From Phaseolus vulgaris (lineage: Eukaryota; Streptophyta; Magnoliopsida; Fabales; Fabaceae): a DNA stretch of 64,000 nucleotides. The stretch lies in NCBI RefSeq assembly GCF_000499845.2, contig NC_023753.2, positions 2,108,001 to 2,172,000 of the forward strand, written 5' to 3'. The notes beneath the pieces are model-generated. The model had not been told where the DNA came from. It saw nothing but the letters and a program-made list of their open reading frames with translations, and did not search any database. The position numbers were made by a program, and so were the translations under genes. Of the stretch, positions 48,925 through 59,819 are shown in pieces; the stretch's first letter is position 1; the number at the start of each line of letters is the position of its first letter.

Positions 48925-50754
48925 ATGTAGGTCTTCTCCCGCTACTATACCTTCACACCCTTTTCTGATTCAGTATCTCCTCCTCTTTCTCCTTCTCTAA
49001 CCCTTAACTTTTTCTCTCTCTTATGGCTTTGCTGTTTCTTTACAGGAGACCAGAAGGAAACCCGTTAGATCTTAACAATTTGCCCGATGAGTACTCTAGA
49101 GATGGCAAACAAGTCCTTGAAGACCATACCTCTTCAACCGGTAAACTTCATGATCGTACCTATACTCTCACATACACGCTAAAATACCAAAGGAACATAT
49201 TTTTTTCTTTCTATTTTCCGAATTCTATTTCCGAATCACTCACCGTGGGAAGAAGGATTTCACTTTTCACAGGAAACAAAATTGAACACTGCCGTGATTT
49301 GTTACCCACCACTTGGGTATATTCTTTGACTATGAAACAGTGCTCATCAAACTCTCTTTTTTCTTTTTATTTCATTCCTGTTTTTGTCCTGGTGTCTTTT
49401 TCCTCCTATTCTTCTTTAAACTTGAAAGGTAAACATCATGCAATCTGGAAAAGTAGATAGAAGAAGAAAATACAATAAAGGGGAGTTGTAGTAGTTAGTT
49501 AGTAAAGCTAAAAATACTGGTTTTTTCTGTGGGCGGTTGGTTAATTAATTAATTAATTAAATTTATGTGATGGATTTGGGTAATCGAGAATGGGCTTAAA
49601 GGGAAAGAAGGGTGTCATGGAAGTTGCTTTAATTGGATGGTTATGGTTGCAGGTTGCAGGAAAAAGAAAAGCGGCGGGAAGGATGGAAAAGACGAGTGTG
49701 GGAAGGTCTACGAGTGTAGATTTTGTTCCCTTAAGTTCTGCAAGTCTCAGGCTCTTGGGGGACACATGAACCGCCACCGCCAAGGCTAGTACCACCTATA
49801 CTATTACCATTACTAACACTTTTCTTTTCTTTTTCTTTTCTTCCTTTTTTTCTTCACCCTCTTTCTTTCCACTCTTTAAACTAAACCATTCACTCAACCA
49901 AGTCAATGATTTCCTCATCAAAGGTTGTCATTTCAATCACAAAAAGTTGTGTTTTTTGTTGGATCGCTGAAATTCGAGAGGGCCCCTTTTTGTTTTTTCT
50001 TCCTTTCAATTCTTTGCTCTTATTTATTCATTATTATTTTGTTTTTGTGATTCTTTTGGGCAGAGAGGGAAACGGAGACACTGAACCAGGCTCGTCAACT
50101 GGTATTTCGTAGTGATCATAGCCTTGCTGCACAAGCTCCCCCTCACTTAGGGTATGTATATATATGCACCATTACTTGTTTCTGTCAAATATTTTTAGCT
50201 TGTTTTTCAATTTTCAAGCAGAAGCAAGGTAGCATGCAGACATAATATTAGGGTACACAACAGTGTTTAGTATTGATAAAATTTACTTTGTGGTTATATT
50301 TAGATGCTGCCAACCGATAGGAAGCGGTGGTTATCACCCAACAGGAGATCCAACGGCACCACTAAGATTCCCGAGGTACTTCTCAGGTTCATCCTCAACT
50401 CACATGCCGCCAGCAGCACCGGCACCGGTAGCACCACAGCCATACCTGTATACCTCACCTACAAGGCCAGTGTCATTTGGGTCATCACACTTCCCTCACC
50501 AGCATGCGGTGAATGATTACTATGTGGGTCATGTGATGAGTGGGAGTCACGGACACTATGTGGGAGGAGGAGGAGGAGGAGGAGAGAGCACAAGCAGTTA
50601 CACATGCATTGGTGCACCGGTGGGACAAGGTGGCGGTGCTCCTGCTGTTAAGGACGGGTCACTGCATAATAATCAGGAGGAAGGGTTGAGTTGGGGAAGG
50701 GGCTATCGTTTGGATCCTCCCTCAGCGATCAATCGGTTTCAAGATGGTTTCTAA
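48925..50754 (+). CDS. JAG: JAGGED-like C2H2 zinc-finger transcription factor
   Basis: Nuclear regulator that promotes growth of leaves and floral organs. Five exons join in frame to 255 residues: 48925-48926, 49046-49140, 49653-49784, 50064-50151 and 50304-50754. The start codon is split: AT|GTAGGT ends exon 1 and TTTACAG|GAGACC opens exon 2, giving MRPEGNP as in other JAGGED proteins. Residues 8-14 (LDLNNLP) form the EAR-type repression motif. One zinc finger has Cys54, Cys57, His70 and His74 with the plant QALGGH helix, followed by ERETETLNQARQLV, which is shared with JAGGED. The C-terminal part is Pro/Gly/Ser-rich, with seven glycines near 193-199 and the family end INRFQD. Intron 3 starts with GC (CCAAG|GCTAGT) and ends GGGCAG. 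A start at 49023 (MALLFLYR...) reads through intron 1 and adds eight foreign residues. The soybean homologue underlies the Ln leaflet-shape locus. Confidence 0.94.
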
Positions 50755-51060
50755 TGAGATTCTTTCTGTGAGGGGTAGTGTTTTTGGTTTGTGTTATGTG
50801 GTATCATAAAGACACGCAATCCAGAGAGAGAGAGACATTACAAGCTGACACATGGGGTCATGGAGGTAGCTAAGCTAGGAAGAAGAGAGAGAGAAGTGGT
50901 TTTGGTTTATCTACAGTAACCAGGGACAGCTTTTGAGCTTATGGACAGGCTCAGCTACTTTGGCTTGGAGTTGTGGGGGTAAATGGGTGGGATTTGTTTC
51001 TTCTCAGCATGCTCTTTTGTATTGCTAGCTAGCTAGCTGGGACAACCAGTTAGATATGAA
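50755..51060 (+). other. Probable 3' UTR of the JAGGED-like gene
   Basis: Less AT-rich than the sequence that follows, with a GA run (about 50824-50833), a second GA run near 50885 and a 'ctagctagctagctgg' block near 51027. The polyadenylation site is not clear. Confidence 0.4.
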
Positions 51061-54000
51061 CTGAAACTTTCCAAACTCCCTTTTTGCATTTCTCACTCAT
51101 TCACTTCCTTTTGCATGGCAAATTACAATCACTTCCCTCCTTATTTTTTTCCCTTCACTATAAATACTATACTATATAATACTAATATATATCTATTTAT
51201 TAATTAGTACTATATATATATATAATTTTATGGCAGTTTATTTAGCATTTCAAAATTCCCTAAAGCTGAGTGACTCTCCCACTCTCTCTATCCAAACCAA
51301 AATTGGGATCTTCTAGTTTCTTGAAATGCTTATGGTCTCAGTGTCACACCATGCTTGCACAATTAGGGTAATGAGGCAGAGAGGTTTTGGACTCCTCTTG
51401 CGAATAATCATCTTGCTGAATGCTCCCTGAATAGGATATTCAGACCATCAAACCTGTCAAATAACAATTCCTTATTAAAGAAAAATTCTATCCTCCTTCT
51501 CAGTTTCCACAATATAGTATATTGTAGATAATTAATGTAAAAGTTTAAAATACATATTATTTATTGCAGCAGACAGTGAATGCAGCTATATTTAATTTGT
51601 TTGGTACATACCAAACAAAACTACTATCTAAGGAATAAAAACACTCTTGCTGTCAGCTCCAAGAGCTTCTACCAAATGCAGCAGCTTAGAGAAATATATA
51701 TATATATATAGATTTATCTATCTCATCATCTTTGTTGAAACAGTAAAACACGTGCAATTAAATAAAATCTTATAAAAAAATATCCTAAATTTGATTTCTT
51801 CGCTTCTCCATTATCCTTTAGATTATTTTTGGTTACTGGGATTATTTTTAATAATTTTACTTTATTCATTGTTGATAAAAAAAATTATTCTTTTAGATTT
51901 CTAGTTTGTTATATAATTAACAATTTAAATTAATTTGTGTTTTTCTCAAGGTGCATTAGTTCCTTTACTTGTTTTACAATAGATTTTCACTTATCTGTGA
52001 CACTAGTTATAAGAATTTTTTTCTTCAATATACTGAAATTTGAATTGGAGAACTTTCACACATTTTATACAAAAACTTAATTTTTATTGGACAAAAATTA
52101 TATTAACAAGGAATAATTTGTTTAAACATTAAGGGATGGTGAAAATGGGGTGCATGTACAAGAAAGGTGTTTGTTAGTGACAGTGGTAGATTTATGGCAG
52201 TAGCAAGACGTGACAAGAATTTAGCGGCATGAGATGATGGCAAATGAGACATAAAAAAATTATAGAATAGGCAAATGAGACATAAAAAATTATAGAATAT
52301 AGGATTGATTTATGAAAAAAGATGTTGCGTCAATTTCTCTTATTTATTTAAACAAAATTAAATTTAATGAAGTTAAATCTGCGTTTAATTAATTTAACAT
52401 TTCTGAATAAAAAGGGATTTTAAATAGTCAAATGAAGTAGAATCACAAATAATTTAACTCATTCTCAACAGTTTAAAAAACAATTATCAAATGGTGTGAT
52501 GTTTAACTAGGTGGGGAGGGGTGTATCTAATATCTTGCTTTTTATAAGATACTGGAAGCAACAAATATACTTTACTTTATTTGTAGTCATAGAATCTTAT
52601 AGGATCCTTAAAAGAAGGTCGTGCGGATAAAGTTACAGCAAAAAATTAAAAACTACAATAATATTAGAAAAAAAGAAGATAAAGATGTGCTTGGGGTTAG
52701 ATTAAAGAAGAAATTAGTTTGCTTTATAAGAATATAATACTGTTTGTTTTTTCTTATCATAATAAATAATAAATTAATAAAAAAATTGAACCTATATCAT
52801 AAAAAGTAGAAGTAAATATTACATATACATCACTCTATAAAAAAAGAATCATTACCTGCCGACCTTACACTACAATTTGTTAGATATAACATGTTTTTGG
52901 TTATTTATTTGAGTTATATGAATAATTTCTAAATCCGGTAAAAGACATGAAAACATGGTTGTGTCTTTTAAATGAATATAAACAAAAGTGTGATTATTTA
53001 TAAAGTTGTGTCCATGTGAGGGTATTGAAGGTGAAGAAAAATGAAGGAAAACTGTAATCAGTTTGTGTACTTGAGTCGGTCAGACTAGTTACTTCTGGGT
53101 GATCCGAAAGTAATTATTAGAGTGAGTTTCAATACTTGACCAGATCATTGAGTTGAACCTCAGAAAAGTGTTTAGTAGGCATTAGTTAATTGAAATTAGA
53201 AGTAGGAGTGCATAATAGGTAGTTTAGCTAGGTTTAGCTAATAACCTTTACATGCCTAGACTCTACAGTGAGGTGGGTGTAGGTAGGTAGCTGATGAAGT
53301 GATTAGATAGAACCCAAAGATTACTGTGAGACATTTCAGGCGGCCTAAGCTGCATAGCCTTGAATTATAGACCAAATCCATTTTTGGGCAAGCCATGGAC
53401 ATGCATGAATTTGGGAACAGATATTAGGGTTTCAGGTGTGCTTAAAAGTGCAAAAACCTGGAGGGTGTGTTGGATTTCATAATAGTAGCTGTTAGGTATT
53501 GATTAGGTAGGTGCTTAGGAGGAAAAGGACAAAAAGATAGAGACAAATTAATTGAGAGTGGTGTTGGTGTTGGTGATTGTAAGCAAATTTAGGCAAGGAG
53601 CTATGGAAAGAGCTAGGTAGATAATAAGTTAGCATGGGAAAACATGTGATCGATGTTGAGATGAGATGAGATGAGATTGATTGATAAGGTTAAGGTGGTT
53701 GGTTGAAACCAGAGTATCTATCCATGCAAGATGTCGCGCCACCACTTGGCATTCAACTCAGATATATGTTATTTTGTTAATTAATGGAGCAACAGCTTGG
53801 GCCCATTCCCCATACATTTTACATTCACCTTTAAGCACAAGAGAAACATCAACAGTGTCTAAGAGCAGTGATTGACATCTCAATCTCAAATGTTTTTATA
53901 TACACACACATTTTGCTTTTTCCCTGCTACCTCCCTTCGTGGGGTCAACCTTTTAATTACAACACAACAAACACTAGTGTTCCTCTCCTACTCTACCAAT

Positions 54001-54895
54001 CTCTGCACATTTTTTAATAAACAAACACTAATTACTATAACACTACACCATGAAAAAAAAACATTTATTACATTATAAAGGGTATAAGAGAAAAAAATTG
54101 TGTGATTTAAGAGCTGTGTTATTTTTTATTCAAAATCATTTCTACATTTCAACTTTTATCAGTAAGGTGCAGATTAGTCCTGATGAGCAAAACCAAAATA
54201 ATGATTCTCAGCAACTACCACTTTCTTTCCAACCTTGAACCTCTAGTACTTGTTGCATAAAATGACTAGAGCATTTATTTGGCAAAACAATATTAAATTC
54301 TAAATTCCCACTACCTAAAGCACCTTGTTATATCCATATGTTTTCACCTGAAAGCAAATTTCTAAATTTCAGGGTAACTTTTTTAATTTAATATAAAATT
54401 ATTTTCTATTACTTCAATTGAATCAAAGGTTGAGACAAAATCAAATTTTCTAACCAATAAATAAACAAACAATAAACTTCTGTAATTTTAAGTGTAGGTT
54501 ATATAAGATAAATCAATTTCAACATTTCTCTCTCTCTCTCTCTCTCTCAAACATCACACGCACAATAAATTCAATAATACATTATTGATCTATTTAGATA
54601 ATTTTTAATAGAGTTAATAATGAGAAAAAAAATTAACATAAAAAAAATATACATTTTGGTACTTAACCTTTTGGTACTTTTAATTTGTTGTTATAAAAGA
54701 AGTAAAATATACTTTTTTTTTAATAAGAAACACAACAATCATTTTCTTTTCTTTTCTATTACTTCATTGTTTGAGGAAAAATACGAGAGAGAAAAACTGG
54801 TTTGTTCTTTAAAGTTCTTTAGTAAATGTTTATCTTATTTTCAAAGATACCATGTTATTGTTTTTACGATAGTATTTTATTTTCTTTAGTAAAGT
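51061..54895. other. AT-rich intergenic region
   Basis: No supported gene. A 31-bp tandem duplication 'ggcaaatgagacataaaaaa' lies at 52239-52300, a LINE-like 'attgttgataaaaaaaatt' near 51869, and a TC microsatellite at 54530-54548. ORFs at 53681-53875, 53872-54078 and 54620-54889 (plus) lack domains. Confidence 0.5.
52239..52300. repeat. 31-bp tandem duplication
   Basis: 'ggcaaatgagacataaaaaa' plus 'ttatagaata' occurs twice, starting at 52239 and 52270. Confidence 0.85.
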
Positions 54896-54898
54896 TAT

Positions 54899-55237
54899 CA
54901 CTAAAAAAAAATATGAAATAAAAATCAATTTTAGAGAAAAAAAATAATTAGTTGTTATAGTAACTAAATTAGATACCATTTTAAAAACTAAAAAAAATTG
55001 ATTTCTAAATTAGTTTCTATTATTGTTAACTACCAATTATTTAGTTTCTAAATTTGATAGCAAAAATTTTGGTTGCTAATTAGATAACAATTTATAAATC
55101 ATTTAACAACAATAGAAATTAATTTAGAAACCAAAAATTTTTTAGTCTCTAAAATGATTAATAAATTTAGTCACTATAGCAACTAATTATTTTTTGTCAC
55201 TAAAAATTAGTTTCTATTTCATGATTTTCTTGTAATG
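54899..55237. mobile_element. CACTA-type fold-back MITE, copy 4
   Basis: A 339-bp copy with left end CACTAAAAAAAAATATGAAA and right end TTCATGATTTTCTTGTAATG, flanked by TAT at 54896-54898 and 55238-55240. The body matches the other copies, with a deletion of part of the centre. Confidence 0.85.
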
Positions 55238-55320
55238 TATACTATTATTTATTATTTACTTTATTTTTCTTTTAATCTTTTAATTTAGTTGTGAATTTAT
55301 GATGTTTTGATATCTAATAC

Positions 55321-56560
55321 TGGTATCAAAGTTTGATACTTATTGTATTTTGCTGCTATTATCGGTAGAAAAAAATATCTTACTCTTAGTATGTTTTTGT
55401 TATTAATACTAGTTTAATATTTCACATTAAAAGAGAATTATTCTTAGTAGTGGATATAGAGCGTTGTACTTTGAAAGTACATATGTCTAGACAATTTTTA
55501 TAAAGGAAAAATTTAATGGAAGTAAAAAATCTTGGTACATCAAAGTTTCGAAGTAAGAAACATTTCAAATGAAACTGTTGTGGTAAGAGAAAACATAGAA
55601 ATAAAGATTGTTGAAATAAGAAGTCTTGGAAGTACCTCAAAAGACAAATATTTTAGTGAGCAAAACAAAATTAACATTAATGTTGGAAAATATTTACATG
55701 ATAATGGATAGTAGATCACTTGGCACATGACTCTTCAATGTAATTGAGTTTACACTTATATATCTTAGGTGGATTCGTATTCATGTAGATGAACATGACT
55801 TAGACAATGTAGGACTTAGTACCATAAAAACAAAAGTGTATGATGGTATTGTACGCACAATTCAAGGAGTATGCTATGTGAATTATTTGAAGAATCTATA
55901 TTCTATTGGGCAATTAGATTACCTCGGATGTAAGATTCGTACTAAAGGTGATGAAAGAGAATCTTGTAGTGGTGAAAACATAAAATGTTGAAAAATGTAA
56001 TCTCCAAACTAGACTTAAAGAGGTTTCTTTACCTTTTCGCAAGCATTGCGTGATAAGCAAAACATAGATCGAAATTTATTAGAGTGACTACTAGAAACAA
56101 ACACATATATTTTATGTATGGATATCACAAGCATTATTCTTTAAAGGAGAAAAATATTTTGTATAATTCATTAATGATTATTCTAAAAGATTGTGGGTGT
56201 ACCCCATCACGAGAAAGTCAAATGTGTTTCTAGCATTCAAGGAATTCAAAACACGGTAAGACTTGAAACTAGAAAAAAATAATGTATTTGATGATAAATA
56301 GTGGAGAAAAATACGTAGATTGAGATTTTTTAACATTATATCAACAAAAGGGTATTATGAGACAATGTTCTATTTCACAAAAACGTATGAATAAAACTTT
56401 TTTAGATAAAAAAAAACTATGCTAAAATTTTGATTGTTAAATTGATTACTAAATAACTTTTTTAATGATAATAATATACTTTTCCCGATATAAATCACCA
56501 TTGTTTGATTATTTTAGGTAGAATCAAGTAAAAATGTGAATCTATTTTTAATATTTGAAA
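55321..56560 (+). pseudogene. Ty1-copia gag/integrase remnant
   Basis: It starts with TGGTATCAAAGTTTGAT at 55321, a good match to the initiator-Met primer-binding site of copia elements. Broken frames then give, in the right order, a CCHC knuckle (CCGKRKHRNKDC near 55.58 kb), a decayed protease active-site neighbourhood (IVDHLAHDSS), a GGFVFM / YDGIVRTIQGVCYVNYLKNLYSI-like pre-integrase segment near 55.77-55.91 kb, FRKHCVISK near 56.04 kb, VTTRNKHI, an integrase-like stretch at 56.16-56.24 kb, and RMNKTFLDKKKTML near 56.38 kb (the 'ERMNRTLLE..R.ML' motif). Stops are frequent and most of gag is missing. Together with the pol-end remnant at 11.6 kb it shows old copia activity; the two cover different parts of the polyprotein and are probably unrelated insertions. 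Confidence 0.8.
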
Positions 56561-56774
56561 CTATTTTGGGTAACTTGTTTCTATTTTATTACATCGAAAA
56601 CGGGATATGATATTCCAATTTCAAATTAAATCTACACACTAAGACACCAAAGCCATTCCCCATGTAATTAAAAGGAATATATGGAAGCAAAGTAATTTTT
56701 TATGAAACCTCTATGTAGACAAAGTAAATGTTTATGATTTTGAAACAAGAGTAACTCGAACTTATTAAAGCTAC

Positions 56775-57015
56775 CAAGCACAATTATAAGAAAATTATTA
56801 AATAAAAATTAATTTTAAAAACATAAATAATTAATTATTAAATTAAATACTATTTTAAAAATTAGAATAGTTATTAATATTTAAAATAATTTATATTATT
56901 AATAAATACTTTCTGAATTTTTGAATTAAATTAGTATATAAGAAATTTATAAAACTTTTGGTAGTTAATTAGATAATAATTTAAAAACTATTTATTAATA
57001 ATAAATTTTTTTTTT
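56775..57015. mobile_element. CACTA-type fold-back MITE, copy 5 (decayed, truncated)
   Basis: 'ttataagaaaattattaaat' at the left corresponds to the family end CACTACAAGAAAATCATGAAAT. The following text keeps the pattern (TTAATTATTAAATTAAATAC, 'ggtagttaattagataataa'), but many bases have drifted to A/T and the right end is lost in a T run. Confidence 0.6.
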
Positions 57016-57287
57016 TTAGTATTAGCATGCCAACAGACCAAACCAAAAAAAAATACCTCACATAAATTTCTACACTGCGAGGTTCATAAAAATCTCCAAT
57101 TAGCTCCTTGGAAATAAGCATATCCACACGCTAAGCTTTAAGTGCTGATAAAAAAAAAAATGCTAAGCTTTAAGTAAGTTGTGACTTTTCCCCTCTCAAT
57201 TATCCAACTCCAATTTTTAAAAATTGGACTGTGTTGTACATAAATAATTCTTGTTAGGGAATATGAGAAATAAAAATTAGCCGTATA

Positions 57288-57529
57288 AACTATAAGAAAA
57301 TCATGAAATAAAAACTAATTTTTAGATACCAAAATAATTAGTTGTAATAGTAATTAAATTAGAGAACATTCTAGAAAATAAAAAAAAATAGTTTCTAAAT
57401 TAGTTTATATTATTATTAAATAGTTTATAAATTAATTTTTATTATTATTAAATAGTTTTAGAAACCAAATTTAGAAACTAAATAATGGTCTCTAAAAATT
57501 GGTTTCTATTCCATGATTTTCTTGCAGTG
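57288..57529. mobile_element. CACTA-type fold-back MITE, copy 6 (internally deleted)
   Basis: A 242-bp copy with left end AACTATAAGAAAATCATGAA and right end CATGATTTTCTTGCAGTG, flanked by ATA at 57285-57287 and 57530-57532. The centre is shorter than in copy 3. Confidence 0.82.
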
Positions 57530-58014
57530 ATAAGATCTTCAGATAATTATATAAATAAATATAACATTCTGTTCAAAAGTTTATGCTATAATTTGTTAAA
57601 AAGAGAAAAAAAAGAGCATGAAGAAAAGCAAATAGAAAGAAATAAAAAGTCGGTATGTTTAGGTATACAAAAAACAAGGGAGGAAATAAATTTAAAGTTG
57701 TGAGACCGTAATTTTATTTTTTGTTATTTTTTTCTATATATTTAATTATTTCTCTTGAATGAAATATTTTTATTTATTTATTTTATCTATTATACTTTGT
57801 AATTTTTTTCCTTCTTATTATATTGGCTACAAGACATTAAATTTGTAAATTTAATTTGTTATTTATATGTTGTAGGACTACTTAAACACTCCGACAAACT
57901 TCGAATCATTAGCTTTGAAACCTATTCGTTGAGGAAGAAAAAGGATAAAATAAAACATTGGAGAAATTTTGATCAGTGAAAAAAAGTGAATCATAAAAGT
58001 AAAATTAAATCTAA

Positions 58015-58262
58015 GGTTTGTTATTGGACGGTGTTTTTGTAAGATGTTGGTTTTTGAGGTGATATATTTTTGAATTTAATCTCTAGTGTTGTTTGTTTTG
58101 AAGTTTGGAAACTTCTCCTGATGTTCTGGATTTGTTGTTAGTTGTTAATTTTTTTATGGATTTGAGTTATAAAACTTATCATGTTTGTCTAGTATTTATA
58201 AGGATCGGATCATCAGTAAAGGGATATCTCTATTTATTTATTTATTTTACTAATAAAAAAAG
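58015..58262 (+). mobile_element. LINE-like 3' tail remnant
   Basis: The end 'gtatttataaggatcggatc' followed by 'atttatttatttattttact' and AATAAAAAAAG is similar to the tails at 1.6 and 38.5 kb. No coding sequence is attached. Confidence 0.35.
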
Positions 58263-59150
58263 TAAAATTAAATCAATTTAAATAATGAAGTTTATACATT
58301 TTTATCACTCCTACATATATTTAATATTCTCATTTCCGTACCCACATAATTCTGTCTCGTGCTTCCAAACTTTAGAACGTTGTATGAAAGTTTGAGTTCA
58401 AATATATTTTGCATATAAGAAAATAATTCACACTCATTTTATTAAAAAAACTTCCTATTTTTTCTTAATAATAAATAAATGAAATAAATATAAAATTTAG
58501 AGATATTTCAACATTTATAAAAAAAAATCATTAGCAATCTCTTATCCTATAAAAAAAGGAATAGATCAATTACAATAAAAAAAAATTATTTCAAAATAAC
58601 ACAAAAACATAAGTGAAAGCACTTACAAATAATCTACATGAATAAATATTATCACCCACAAACCTTAATCAAGCGCTATGAAAAGGAAAACTTCGTTCTT
58701 ACCCTTGCATCTCAACATCTCCTTTTCTATATAGTAAGAATACGTATAAAATTGTTTGCGCTTGTAATTAATAGCGCTTTGGTAATAAATACGTATATTT
58801 GAATTTTATTTTTTATTTTGCAAATCCATAAACACCTTCAAATTTACCAATTTTCCATCTAACTATTTTTTTAATCTTTATTACTGTTATTATCATCATA
58901 ATTATTACACCTATAGGGAACTCATCACTACTAAATCTACCACCACCATGACTGTTTCATCATTTATATATATATTATCCAGCTAAATTCAAAATTGACT
59001 CATGATGTGTCTATAATAATTGAGATCAATAATTGAAGTAGTATACGAATTGAATTTGAAGAATGATATAAACATATTAATTTAATTTAAAAAAAGGGTG
59101 TAGAAAATCCAGAAAAACACAAAAAAGAATGGAAAACGAAAAATGGGAAG
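58263..59150. other. AT-rich intergenic stretch
   Basis: No gene or repeat of note was recognised. Confidence 0.5.
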
Positions 59151-59157
59151 TCGTACA

Positions 59158-59815
59158 CTATAAATACAGGCTTTGGCTAACAAGTCACTGAGTCTCTCCG
59201 GGTCCCCCTACTTTTTCATCTGAGTACTTTTGTTTTTGCACAAACAAACAGTACACTGATAAAAGACATTATCAAATTGCCATACTCATAATCTATAGTC
59301 TTTGACAAAAGATATTCACACACTGATAAAAGACAGTACTAGAGATCAATTTTTTTTCTTTGATGCTGAAACACTGATCCCCAGTAAAACTACCTTCGTT
59401 ATACCACATTCCCTTTTCAACAGAGAATCCAAACATCTTTTCTTCATAGTTATCACACACATTCTGTATATTATGTGTGGCTTTAGCAGAAAGCTAGCAT
59501 AGTGTATACATACATGTATATGCATTCCTCCTCCGTTACAAAGATGTTATTTCATACATGTTCATTTTCCTTTTCATCTCTCAATGACCTTTATTTATTT
59601 CTCCCCCCTGTAATGATCTTAGTCAGTCTAATGTACTCTTCAAACTTTAATGCCTCTCGGGATCAGAGTGAGAGAGAGAAGACCATTAATGTGCTGTGAA
59701 TCTTGGTGATATATAGGGCCAGAACTACACTAAAAAAGTTGCATATTATGCTGCTAAATACTGAAACGGCGTGAGAAAGACAGTATTGCAGGCCCATATA
59801 TCTTACCTGCAGAAA
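59158..59815 (+). ncRNA. Possible non-coding transcription unit
   Basis: A TATA box CTATAAATACAGG at about 59159-59171 is followed by sequence with no long ATG-initiated frame (the first ATG, near 59363, gives MLKH and a stop). 'acactgataaaagaca' occurs twice (59254 and 59321). Near the end the strand can form a hairpin of GATATATAGGGCC (59708-59720) with GGCCCATATATC (59791-59802), with an inner pair AATACT/AGTATT and an outer GGT/ACC. This would fit a small-RNA precursor, but no known microRNA sequence was recognised. Speculative. Confidence 0.25.
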
Positions 59816-59819
59816 AGAA

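Noticed and set aside
49023..49460. 145-codon ORF MALLFLYRRPEGN... as the full JAGGED product
   Set aside because: It reads through intron 2 after TSSTG and begins inside intron 1; only its middle part is exon 2.
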